Source of the DNA: Aldehydirespirator sp965116665
GTDB lineage: Bacteria; Actinomycetota; Acidimicrobiia; Acidimicrobiales; Aldehydirespiratoraceae
NCBI GenBank assembly: GCA_965116665.1
Contig: OZ220709.1
Span: 2,790,001-2,854,000, forward strand
Length of the DNA stretch: 64,000 bases
Direction of reading: 5' to 3'
The translations under genes were made by a program, and so were the position numbers. Of the stretch, positions 43,468-51,377 are shown piece by piece. Position 1 is the stretch's first letter. Every line of letters begins with the position of its first letter. A model generated the notes under the pieces. The model was given only the letters and a program-made list of their open reading frames with translations, did no database searches and was not told the origin of the DNA.

Positions 43468-44448
43468 TTGGCCGAGACCGCAGTCCTCGCTCTCGGCGGC
43501 AATGCGCTGATCCGCGAGGACCAGCGGGGCACGCTGGAGGAGCAGTACGCCAACGCGCTGGCCATGGCCCTGTCGGTTCGCTCGCTGATCCGCAAGGGCT
43601 CGAACGTGGTGATCGTGCACGGCAACGGCCCCCAGGTCGGCAACCTCGCCATCCAGCACGAGGGCTCGATCGACCTCGTGCCCGCCCTGCCCCTGTTCAC
43701 GCTGGGAGCTATGACCCAGGGGCAGCTGGGAAGCCTGATCTGCCTCGCCCTCAACGAGGTGTGCAAGCAGGAGATCGCCGGGGCGGTGTCGGTCATCACT
43801 CACGTCGAGGTCGACTCCGGCGATCCCGGGCTCTCGGAGCCGACCAAGCCGATCGGCCCGTTCTTCGACCGGTCCGAGGCTGAGTCCCTGGCGGCCACGA
43901 GGGGCTGGACCATGGCCGAGGACTCCGGGCGCGGCTACCGGCGGGTGGTGCCGTCACCGCGGCCGATGGCGCCCATCGAGGCCGACGCCATCTCGGCTCT
44001 AATCGACCTGGGCTACATAGTGGTGGCCGGCGGCGGGGGCGGGATCCCGGTGGCCCGGTCCGCCGACGGCGCCTACCGGGGTGTCGACGCGGTCATCGAC
44101 AAGGACTTCGCGGCCGAGCGCATCGCGGACGCGGTCGCGGCCCACGCTCTGGTTATGGTCACCGGTGTGGCCGCGGTGCAACTCGATTTCGGCACTCCCC
44201 GGCAGCGGGCGGTGGCCGAGATGACGGCGACCGAGGCCCGGCTCCACCTGGCCGACGGCCAGTTCCCTCCGGGAAGCATGGGACCCAAGGTCGAGGCGGC
44301 CATCGAGTTCGTGGAGGCTCCGGGAAGGATCTCGGCCATCACCACGCCGGAGTTGGTGTACGCGACCCTCGACGAGCCCGCCGGTGTGATCGCGGGTCCC
44401 CGCGGCACCCGCATAGTGCCCGATCCGGTTCCCGCGTTGATCTCCTGA
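43468..44448 (+). CDS. arcC: Carbamate kinase
   Basis: A 326-residue carbamate kinase, which makes ATP from carbamoyl phosphate in the catabolic direction. Blocks: LALGGNALI near the N-terminus, VVIVHGNGPQVGNL, GYRRVVPSPRP, VVAGGGGGIPV and GSMGPKVEAA. TTG 43468 follows GAGGGAG. In E. coli the kinase AllK (YbcF) works with the FdrA/YlbE/YlbF carbamoyltransferase; here fdrA follows 12 bases downstream. Confidence 0.95.
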   Translation: MAETAVLALGGNALIREDQRGTLEEQYANALAMALSVRSLIRKGSNVVIVHGNGPQVGNLAIQHEGSIDLVPALPLFTLGAMTQGQLGSLICLALNEVCKQEIAGAVSVITHVEVDSGDPGLSEPTKPIGPFFDRSEAESLAATRGWTMAEDSGRGYRRVVPSPRPMAPIEADAISALIDLGYIVVAGGGGGIPVARSADGAYRGVDAVIDKDFAAERIADAVAAHALVMVTGVAAVQLDFGTPRQRAVAEMTATEARLHLADGQFPPGSMGPKVEAAIEFVEAPGRISAITTPELVYATLDEPAGVIAGPRGTRIVPDPVPALIS

Positions 44449-44460
44449 CGGATCCCTGCC

Positions 44461-46002
44461 ATGACCGCCGCCGCCAGAGTGGTAGCAGACTGCTACGTCG
44501 ACAGCGTGCGACTGCTCGAGGCCACCCGCGCCATGCAGGAGGCTCCCGGGGTCGACTGGGCCTGGGCGCTCATGGCCACGCCGGCCAACCTGGAAGCCCT
44601 GGTTGACGAGGGAGTTACCGAAGGGCTCGAAGGCGCCGCGGCCAACGACCTGGTCCTCGCGGTCAGGGGCACCGACGAGCACTTGCCGGCAGCCCTGTTG
44701 AGAGCCTGGGCGGTGCTGTTCGAGGAGAGCGAGTCGATCGGCGCCGGCGGTCCGCCGGCAGACGCACGCCCCGCCGGTTTGGACGAGGCCCTGGTCTCGG
44801 CACCGGAGGCCAATGTCGCCATCGTCTCGGTGCCCGGTCCGTACGCGGCCCTCGAGGCCCACAAGGCCCTGACCCGGGGTCTCGATGTTCTCCTGTTCAG
44901 CGACAACGTGGGTCTGGCCGAAGAGGCCGACCTGAAGCGCCGGGCTCGGTCTCTCGGTCGGCTGGTCATGGGCCCCGGCGCGGGCACCGCGGTGCTCGCC
45001 GGTGTGGGGCTCGGCTTCTCGAACCGGGTGGCTCGGGGGCCGGTGGGGGTGGTGGCCGCGGCCGGCACCGGCGCTCAGGAAGTGATGACGCTGCTCGACC
45101 GTTGGGGATCGGGGGTGTCCCATGTCATCGGGGTCGGCGGCCGGGACCTCTCGGCCGCGGTCTCCGGCGCCATGGCCGAGGCGGCCATCGAGGCGCTCGA
45201 CCGCCACGAAGGGACCGAGTTGACGCTTCTGGTGTCCAAGCCGCCCGCGGCCGAGGTCGCCGAGCGCCTGCTGGGCGCCCCCCGCAGCAAGCCGATGGTG
45301 GCTGCATTGATCGGGTTGGACCGGCCGCTGGATGCCGCTGGTGGCGTCACGGTGTGCGGCACGCTCGAGGAGGGGGCCGCGGCCGCGCTGGGCGCGCTCG
45401 GTTCGCTGGAGCCCGATCCGATCGGCTCCATCGACGCTGAGGTCGCCGGGCTGACCACCGCCCTCAGCCCCTCCCGGAGACGCCTGGTCGGGCTGTTCAG
45501 CGGGGGCACGCTGGCCTACGAGGCCATGGTCGTAGCCAGCCGCCACATCGGGCCGGTGTACTCCAACACGCCGCTGGAGCCGTCATGGGGACTGCCCGGT
45601 CCACCAGATGCGCACGTGTGCCTGGACCTGGGCGAGGAGGAATACACCCGGGGACGGCCCCACCCGATGATCGACCCCGAAGCGAGAGTCGAGCTGCTGC
45701 GCCAGCAGACCGCGATTCGAAGCGTGGCCGTCGTGCTGCTCGATGTGGTCATCGGCGACGGTGCCCACCCCGACCCGGCCGGGGTGCTGGCCCCGGTGGC
45801 GGCAGAGCTGAGGGCGCAGGGTGCGGCCGTGGTGGTCTACGTCCTGGGCACCGACCGCGACCCGCAGGGGTTCGAGCGCCAGCGCGACGCGATGCGCCAG
45901 GCCGGCTGCATCGTGGCCAACACCAACGCCCGAGCGGCCCTGGCCGCGGCCGCGCTTGTCAACCGCGACCCTGCCCTCGTCCACCACGACCTGTCGACGT
46001 GA
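44461..46002 (+). CDS. fdrA: FdrA family protein (AllF-like carbamoyltransferase subunit)
   Basis: A 513-residue FdrA protein with a succinyl-CoA-synthetase-like fold. Blocks: YVDSVRLLEATRAMQ (start), LLFSDNVGLAEE, VMGPGAGTAVLAG, VGVVAAAGTGAQEVMTLLDRWG, HVIGVGGRDLS and GLFSGGTLAYEA. It corresponds to AllF of the oxamate carbamoyltransferase, which transfers a carbamoyl group to phosphate. The glycosyltransferase start overlaps its stop by four bases. Confidence 0.9.
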   Translation: MTAAARVVADCYVDSVRLLEATRAMQEAPGVDWAWALMATPANLEALVDEGVTEGLEGAAANDLVLAVRGTDEHLPAALLRAWAVLFEESESIGAGGPPADARPAGLDEALVSAPEANVAIVSVPGPYAALEAHKALTRGLDVLLFSDNVGLAEEADLKRRARSLGRLVMGPGAGTAVLAGVGLGFSNRVARGPVGVVAAAGTGAQEVMTLLDRWGSGVSHVIGVGGRDLSAAVSGAMAEAAIEALDRHEGTELTLLVSKPPAAEVAERLLGAPRSKPMVAALIGLDRPLDAAGGVTVCGTLEEGAAAALGALGSLEPDPIGSIDAEVAGLTTALSPSRRRLVGLFSGGTLAYEAMVVASRHIGPVYSNTPLEPSWGLPGPPDAHVCLDLGEEEYTRGRPHPMIDPEARVELLRQQTAIRSVAVVLLDVVIGDGAHPDPAGVLAPVAAELRAQGAAVVVYVLGTDRDPQGFERQRDAMRQAGCIVANTNARAALAAAALVNRDPALVHHDLST

Positions 46003-47150
46003 GGTTCCCGAGCCGGATCGCGATCGTCACCTACTCGGTCAAGCCTCGCGGCGGTGCCGTGCACAGCGTGGAACTGGCGGAGGCTCTGGCCGCTGAGGGT
46101 GCCGACGTGACCCTCATCGCCCTGGGCGATCCGGTGGAGGGGTTCTTCAGGGCCGCGGCGGTGCCGGTGCACATCATCGAAGCCCCTCCCCGCGCCGGGA
46201 CGCTGACCGAGCGGGTCTTCTCGCACATCGATGCCCTCGAGTCGGGCCTCGCGGACCTTCGCGGCCGGTTCGACATCGTGCACACCCAGGACTGCATCTC
46301 GGCCAGGGCCGCGGCCCGGGTGCGGGACCGCGGCGGCGGGTTCCGGCTCTTCCGGACGGTTCACCACATAGACGACTTCACCACGCCCGCGCTGATCGAG
46401 TGCCAGGACGCGGCCATCCTCGAACCGGATCGGGTGCTGGTGGTGAGCGAGCCCTGGAGGCGGCGCCTTCTCGACGATTACGGCGTGGAGGCCGCGGTGG
46501 TCACCAACGGCGTGCGAGTCGATCGCTTCGCCGGCGCGCGGCCGCCCGGCGAGCGGGACCGGCTGCGGGCCCGGATCGGTGCCGCTGACCGCCACGTGTT
46601 CCTGACGGTGGGAGGGATCGAGCCTCGCAAGGGCTCGCGCTACCTCGTCGAGGCGCTGGGCCGGCTCAAGGCCATGCCGGGCCGGCCCGCGATGCTGGCG
46701 GTGGTGGGCGGGCACTCCTTCCAGGACTACCGGGCCTACCGGGACGGGGTGCTCGACTCGCTGGGCTCCCACGGCTTGAAGCTCACCGACGACGTGGTGC
46801 TGGTCGGCACCGTTCCCGACGCCGAGCTGCCCGGCTGGTTCGGTGCTGCTGACAGCTTCGTGTTCCCGTCGGTCAGCGAGGGCTGGGGCTTGGTCGTGCT
46901 TGAGGCCCTGGCCGCCGGGCTGCCGGTGGTGGCCTCCGACATCGAGGTCTTCAAGGAGTTCCTGACCCACGACGTCGATGCGGTCATGACCGAGACGGCC
47001 AACCCGGCCTCGCTGGCCGCCGGCATGGCCCGGGTGCGAGACGAGCCCAGCCTGGTGGAGTGGCTGCGAGCCAACGGGGCGGCCACGGCCGGCCGTTACT
47101 CGTGGTCGGGCACGGCCCGCCGCCACCTGGAGGTCTACGCCGGGGACTGA
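45999..47150 (+). CDS. MSMEG_0565 family glycosyltransferase
   Basis: A 383-residue GT4-type glycosyltransferase. The donor site has FPSVSEGWGLVVLEALAAGLPVV; the N-terminal domain starts IAIVTYSVKPRGGAVHSVEL, and GGIEPRKGSRYLVEAL is the start of the C-terminal Rossmann domain. The MSMEG_0565 family occurs in Nit1C clusters, though its glycoside is unknown. The GTG start overlaps fdrA by four bases. Confidence 0.88.
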   Translation: MRFPSRIAIVTYSVKPRGGAVHSVELAEALAAEGADVTLIALGDPVEGFFRAAAVPVHIIEAPPRAGTLTERVFSHIDALESGLADLRGRFDIVHTQDCISARAAARVRDRGGGFRLFRTVHHIDDFTTPALIECQDAAILEPDRVLVVSEPWRRRLLDDYGVEAAVVTNGVRVDRFAGARPPGERDRLRARIGAADRHVFLTVGGIEPRKGSRYLVEALGRLKAMPGRPAMLAVVGGHSFQDYRAYRDGVLDSLGSHGLKLTDDVVLVGTVPDAELPGWFGAADSFVFPSVSEGWGLVVLEALAAGLPVVASDIEVFKEFLTHDVDAVMTETANPASLAAGMARVRDEPSLVEWLRANGAATAGRYSWSGTARRHLEVYAGD

Positions 47151-47194
47151 GGGTCGCTCGACCACGCCCGGCATCCGTACCAATACCGACGACG

Positions 47195-47218
47195 CTGGGG
47201 CTAGGCCACGGGCCCCAG
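47195..47218 (+). terminator. Hairpin after the glycosyltransferase
   Basis: CTGGGGC (47195-47201) and GCCCCAG (47212-47218) are perfect arms with a 10-base loop, between converging genes. No T-run follows. Confidence 0.45.
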
Positions 47219-47246
47219 CAGAGCTGCGCCCGCAGGACCGCGACGC

Positions 47247-47405
47247 CTAGGTTGGCATTCCCTCCGGTAGGAACACCCGCAAGTCCGGCGTCTCACTGGC
47301 GCGAACAAACCGGATCATCGCGCGTTTCGGCTCCTTGCCCGGCATCGCGGGCAACTCAGCCTCCTGTTCTCCTAGCACCACAGGCGGCGTCTCTTCTGAT
47401 GACAT
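47247..47405 (-). CDS. Possible small protein (52 aa)
   Basis: A 52-residue frame (starting MSSEETPPVVLGEQEAELP) with a good -10 box upstream. It is mostly charged and has no recognisable family. Its ATG at 47405 is right after an AT-rich patch that is unlike the surrounding DNA. It may be a real short protein or the remnant of one. Confidence 0.4.
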   Translation of the reverse strand: MSSEETPPVVLGEQEAELPAMPGKEPKRAMIRFVRASETPDLRVFLPEGMPT

Positions 47406-47432
47406 AGCACCAAAATATACATATATACGCAG

Positions 47433-47438
47433 ATTATA
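47433..47438 (-). promoter_or_regulatory. -10 box in an AT-rich patch
   Basis: TATAAT on the minus strand preceded by TTGG; about 27 bases before ATG 47405. The -35 is weak (TTAAGG-like). The surrounding 40 bases are strikingly AT-rich for this genome. Confidence 0.45.
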
Positions 47439-47457
47439 CCAACCGCTTCGCAATGCC

Positions 47458-48957
47458 TTAAGCACGCTCCGGGGCCGGGTTGAGGAGCGATTCGCCCGAC
47501 AGTTCGGATGCCGACCAGGACGGGTCGAGCCCACAGCGCAATGCAACCGGTGACCGGGGCCCCAGCGTCGGCGGCGCCAAGTCCCAAAGCAGAGCCGGGC
47601 GCGAGTCGTGCCAGCGCACCGAGAACGACAGCGTGCCGTGACGGGTCACAAGCGAGAGAGCGTCGACTGACGACCCTCTCCAGGCTGCGGGCAGCCCGGC
47701 GGCCAGCACGATGTGATCGGCCGCCTCCGTCACGAGGCAATCCAGCAGGGCCTCCAGCCCAACTAGGCCGTCGCCGCCGAACTCAGCGTTATGACGAACA
47801 GCGGCGCCGAGGCCGTCACCCGCGGTGGCAGGCGGCGGAACCGACGATCGGGAGGCGATCTCGGTGAGCAGGCGGCGCGCGTCGCGGGCCGCGGCGGGCG
47901 CCTCCGGCTCCAACGCGGCTGCAACCTGCTCCAGCGTGAAGGCGTCGAGGCGGGTGCCGGCGGCGTCCACCAGCGGTCCCGCCCATTCGGCCAGACCCGA
48001 AACCCGGCCGCTGCGTAACCGGCGAGATGCCAGGGCACGCAATGCGACGGGAGCGGCTGCCGGGGACAGGGAGGACTGCTGATGCGCGTCGGCCACCGCA
48101 GCCCTGGCCCTGTCGGCCTCCTCGACCAGGCCCACCTGGTCGAGCACGACAGCCGACCGGGCCGCATCTTCCGGCTCAAGGGCGCCCGCGGCCAGGATCG
48201 CGGCCGCGACGCCCCTGTCCCACGCCCGCGACGCCGCTTCATCGGGTAGTTCCACAGAAGCGGCCCGGCCCACCACCGCCCGCCATCCAGAAGCGACATC
48301 CTCCGGCGAGCCGCGGACCGCCGGTGCTCCCTCGATGGGGACGACGACCCGCAACGGAGTCCGGGGCGTCAACGGAACCAACGCCGCCGCCCCGACCAGG
48401 CCCCCGCCGCTGGAGGCCTCGCAGTCCCCGGCCGCCGGCCCGGCCCGAACCGCATCCCAGACCTCACCGTCGGCAACCGCGACCGCGCCGCCCGGGATCC
48501 GGTCCAGTTCGGCCGCAATCCGATCCCCGACCACCAGCCGGGAGCCGCGGACCGCGGCTCTCTCAACGAACCCGAGCACGGAGACAGCCAGGCTCACTGA
48601 CGTCGGAGTCTCGTTGACGAACTCCACGACCACAGCACGGCCGGACCGATCCCTGACGGCCGCCGCCCGCTGCACCACATCTCCGCCCCGAACTCTCATG
48701 GCGGTCGCCACCACGGGCATGCCGTCGATCAGACGGGCGCGGACCGCGGCCTCCTCGGAGGCGACGTGCCAGCGATCCCCGGTCCCGACGGCCCATCGCA
48801 AGCCCCACTGAGCTCCGAGCGGCTCGACCGTGCCGCCGGGGCTGGCCACGGCCGCCGGTCCTTCGATATCGCCGATCAGTTCCCCGTCCCTTCTCAGGGG
48901 TGGCGCGGTTGCCGCGCGGGCGCGTGACCGCTCCCTGCCGACTCGGGGCCAGATCAC
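47458..48957 (-). CDS. Protein of unknown function, possibly glycosidase-like, coupled to gpsA
   Basis: A 499-residue protein. The N-terminal half looks beta-rich, the middle is alanine-rich helices (RAWDRGVAAAILAAGAL, VLDQVGLVEEADRARAA), and the end has beta strands (LPAAWRGSSVDALSLVTRHG then SFSVRWHD). This order recalls six-hairpin glycosidases, but I see no sure catalytic acid. The GTG start 48957 overlaps the gpsA stop by four bases, which defines it; a longer open frame upstream is antisense noise. The function is unknown. Confidence 0.72.
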   Translation of the reverse strand: MIWPRVGRERSRARAATAPPLRRDGELIGDIEGPAAVASPGGTVEPLGAQWGLRWAVGTGDRWHVASEEAAVRARLIDGMPVVATAMRVRGGDVVQRAAAVRDRSGRAVVVEFVNETPTSVSLAVSVLGFVERAAVRGSRLVVGDRIAAELDRIPGGAVAVADGEVWDAVRAGPAAGDCEASSGGGLVGAAALVPLTPRTPLRVVVPIEGAPAVRGSPEDVASGWRAVVGRAASVELPDEAASRAWDRGVAAAILAAGALEPEDAARSAVVLDQVGLVEEADRARAAVADAHQQSSLSPAAAPVALRALASRRLRSGRVSGLAEWAGPLVDAAGTRLDAFTLEQVAAALEPEAPAAARDARRLLTEIASRSSVPPPATAGDGLGAAVRHNAEFGGDGLVGLEALLDCLVTEAADHIVLAAGLPAAWRGSSVDALSLVTRHGTLSFSVRWHDSRPALLWDLAPPTLGPRSPVALRCGLDPSWSASELSGESLLNPAPERA

Positions 48958-49958
48958 CTTCGGGTTTCGCTGGTCGGGGGGCGGTCGAGCAGGGAGCGGT
49001 AGGCCTCGGCCGCAGTGCGGCCGTTCTCGATCACGGCCCTCACCTCCTCGGTGATGGGCATGTCCACCGCCAGCGAGCGGGCCAGCGACGCGACCACTGG
49101 GGTGGACTTCACGCCCTCGGCCACCTGGTCCATGGACGCCACGATCTCTTCGATGGTCTCTCCCCGGCCGAGTCGCTCGCCCACATGGCGGTTGCGGCTC
49201 TGAGCGCTCACGCAGGTGGCCACGATGTCGCCGATGCCGGCCAGACCAGCGAAGGTGAGCGGCTCCCCGCCGAGGGCGACGCCCAGGCGGGTGACCTCGG
49301 CCAGGCCCCGGGTGATGAGCGTTGCCCGGGTGTTGTCCCCCGAACCGAGCCCGTCCGCGATTCCTGCCGCGAGGGCGATCACGTTCTTGGTGGCTCCGGC
49401 GATCTCGGCCCCGACGACGTCGGTGTTGGTGTAGACCCGGAAGTCGCTGGCGCACAGCACGTCCCGGAGCATCTCGGCCGTCGGGGCGTCCGGAGGCGCC
49501 ATGGCCAGGACCGCGGCGGCGGCGTGGCCGGCGAGGATCTCCTTGGCCAGGTTCGGCCCGGTGAGGACCCCGGCCGGCCGACCGGGCAGTTCGTCGGCCA
49601 CGACCTCGGTCATCCGCTTGCGAGTCTGGGCCTCGAGGCCCTTGGTCAGCGATACGACCGGCGTCCCGACTTCGATATGGGGGCGCAGCTGGCGCAGCGT
49701 GTCGCGGAATCCGTGCGAGGGCACGCCCATCACAACCGCGTCAGCGCCGCCGGCTGCCTCGGCGATGTCGGAGGTTGCCCGCAGGTCGGGATGCAGCCGC
49801 CGGCCGGGCAGGTAACGGCTGTTCTCGCCGGTCGTGTTCACCCCGTCGGCCACCGCCGGGTCGCGGGCGTAGAGCACCGTGGCAGTGTTGTGAGCGCACA
49901 GATGGGCGACAGTCGTGCCCCACGATCCGCCGCCGATCACCGCGACCCGGACGTTCAC
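48954..49958 (-). CDS. gpsA: NAD(P)H-dependent glycerol-3-phosphate dehydrogenase
   Basis: A 334-residue GpsA. The NAD(P) motif is VAVIGGGSWGTTVA, with VSLTKGLE and LTGPNLAKEI in the active-site half and GAEIAGATKNVIALAAGIADGL at the catalytic Lys region. It makes sn-glycerol 3-phosphate for phospholipids. GTG 49958 gives the family start. It is divergent from cofC, with 55 bases between the starts. Confidence 0.95.
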   Translation of the reverse strand: MNVRVAVIGGGSWGTTVAHLCAHNTATVLYARDPAVADGVNTTGENSRYLPGRRLHPDLRATSDIAEAAGGADAVVMGVPSHGFRDTLRQLRPHIEVGTPVVSLTKGLEAQTRKRMTEVVADELPGRPAGVLTGPNLAKEILAGHAAAAVLAMAPPDAPTAEMLRDVLCASDFRVYTNTDVVGAEIAGATKNVIALAAGIADGLGSGDNTRATLITRGLAEVTRLGVALGGEPLTFAGLAGIGDIVATCVSAQSRNRHVGERLGRGETIEEIVASMDQVAEGVKSTPVVASLARSLAVDMPITEEVRAVIENGRTAAEAYRSLLDRPPTSETRR

Positions 49959-50013
49959 AGCCGCAACCCTAGACTCGGCCCAGCCCCCGAACTCCAATGC
50001 CCGGAGCCGCCCA

Positions 50014-50640
50014 GTGGCGTTGCCACCAGTCCCTGAAGAGCCCGCGACGGCGGTGATCGTTCCCATCCGATCCTTCGACGGCGCCCTGTCGCGGCTCGCG
50101 GGCATCCTCGGTGAGGCCCGCTGCCGCGACCTGATGCTCCTGATGGCCCACCGGGTGGTGGCCGCGGCCGAGCCGCTGCCCGTCCACGTCGTCACCGACG
50201 ACGCCGAGGTGGCGGCCTGGGCCACGGACCTGGGCGCGGCGGTCGTGGCGGCCGGGCGCCCCGGACTGACCATCGCCGTCACCACGGCCGTGGATCAGCT
50301 GGCCGTCGCCGGAGTCGAGCGTGCCGTGGTGGCCCACGCCGATCTGGCCCTCGCCCGAACGCTGCAACCCGCGGTCGGTCCGGGGCTGACCATCGTCGGC
50401 GACCGCCGGCGGGACGGCTCCAACGTGGTGTGCGTGCCCACCGCGGCCGGTTTCCGGTTCTCGTACGGGCCGGGCTCCTTCGGACGGCACGTCGCCGAGG
50501 CTGAACGGCTCGGGCTCGAAGTCACCATCGTCGACGACGCCAGCCTCGCGGTGGACATCGACCATCCCGAGGACCTGCGCCACCTGCCCGAAGACCTGCG
50601 CAGCCCGCTGGGGCTCGATGAGTTGGTGGCGAGCCGGTGA
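50014..50640 (+). CDS. cofC: 2-phospho-L-lactate (or phosphoenolpyruvate) guanylyltransferase
   Basis: A 208-residue CofC/FbiD-type nucleotidyltransferase of F420 biosynthesis. Blocks: VIVPIRSFDGALSRLAG at the N-terminus, VHVVTDDAEVAAWA, VVAHADLAL (donor/metal site) and VDIDHPEDLRHLP. It transfers GMP to phospholactate or PEP. GTG 50014 is preferred. Three luciferase-like genes in this window are possible F420 users. The PIG-L gene overlaps its end by four bases. Confidence 0.88.
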   Translation: MALPPVPEEPATAVIVPIRSFDGALSRLAGILGEARCRDLMLLMAHRVVAAAEPLPVHVVTDDAEVAAWATDLGAAVVAAGRPGLTIAVTTAVDQLAVAGVERAVVAHADLALARTLQPAVGPGLTIVGDRRRDGSNVVCVPTAAGFRFSYGPGSFGRHVAEAERLGLEVTIVDDASLAVDIDHPEDLRHLPEDLRSPLGLDELVASR

Positions 50641-51368
50641 CCACCGTCGATGTGGCCGTTCCGGGCCGGGCGCTGGCGATCGGCGCCCATCCCGACGACA
50701 TCGAGTTCGGCTGCGGCGCCACCCTGGCCAAGTGGGCCGAAGCCGGCTGCGAAGCGAGCCTGCTGGTCTGCACCGACGGCTCCAAAGGCACCTGGGACGC
50801 CAGCGCCGACATCGCCGCCCTGGTCGAGCGTCGCCAGGCGGAGCAGGCCGAGGCGGCCCGAAGGCTCGGCGCCACCGGCGAGGTGCGCTTCCTCGGTGAG
50901 GTGGACGGGGAGCTGGAGGTGACCATGGCCTTGCGCAGCCGGATGGCGAGGATCATCAGGGAACTGCGCCCCGACGTGGTGCTGGGCCATGACCCCTTCA
51001 AGCGCTGGAGGTTGCATCCCGACCACCGAGCGGCCGGGTTCCTCTGCATGGACGCGGTAGTGGCTGCCCGCGACCCCCATTTCTTCAAGGAGCACGGCGT
51101 GGCGCACCACCGGCCCGTCGAGCTGCTGCTGTTCGAGTGCGAGGACCCCGACCACCTCGAGCAGGTGGCCGACGACCACATGGAGGCGAAAGTGAACGCC
51201 CTGCTGGCCCACCAGAGCCAGTTCCGCAGCACCCACGGCATCGGTCCCGACGACGACGGCACGGACCGGGCCGCCTTCCGCTCCCGCGTCCTCGACAAGT
51301 GCCGGGCCGCCGGTCGCCGGGCCGGTCTGCCCTACGGCGAGGCCTTCAAGCGGGTCGAGCGGGTGTGA
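50637..51368 (+). CDS. PIG-L family deacetylase
   Basis: A 243-residue LmbE/PIG-L zinc deacetylase. The metal motif is GAHPDDIEFG (HPDD at about residues 20-23), and a third ligand His is in WRLHPDHRAAG. Relatives include MshB and Mca of mycothiol metabolism and GlcNAc deacetylases. The GTG start overlaps cofC. The substrate is unknown; a mycothiol-conjugate role is possible in an actinobacterium. Confidence 0.9.
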   Translation: MTTVDVAVPGRALAIGAHPDDIEFGCGATLAKWAEAGCEASLLVCTDGSKGTWDASADIAALVERRQAEQAEAARRLGATGEVRFLGEVDGELEVTMALRSRMARIIRELRPDVVLGHDPFKRWRLHPDHRAAGFLCMDAVVAARDPHFFKEHGVAHHRPVELLLFECEDPDHLEQVADDHMEAKVNALLAHQSQFRSTHGIGPDDDGTDRAAFRSRVLDKCRAAGRRAGLPYGEAFKRVERV

Positions 51369-51377
51369 CCAGCTCCG

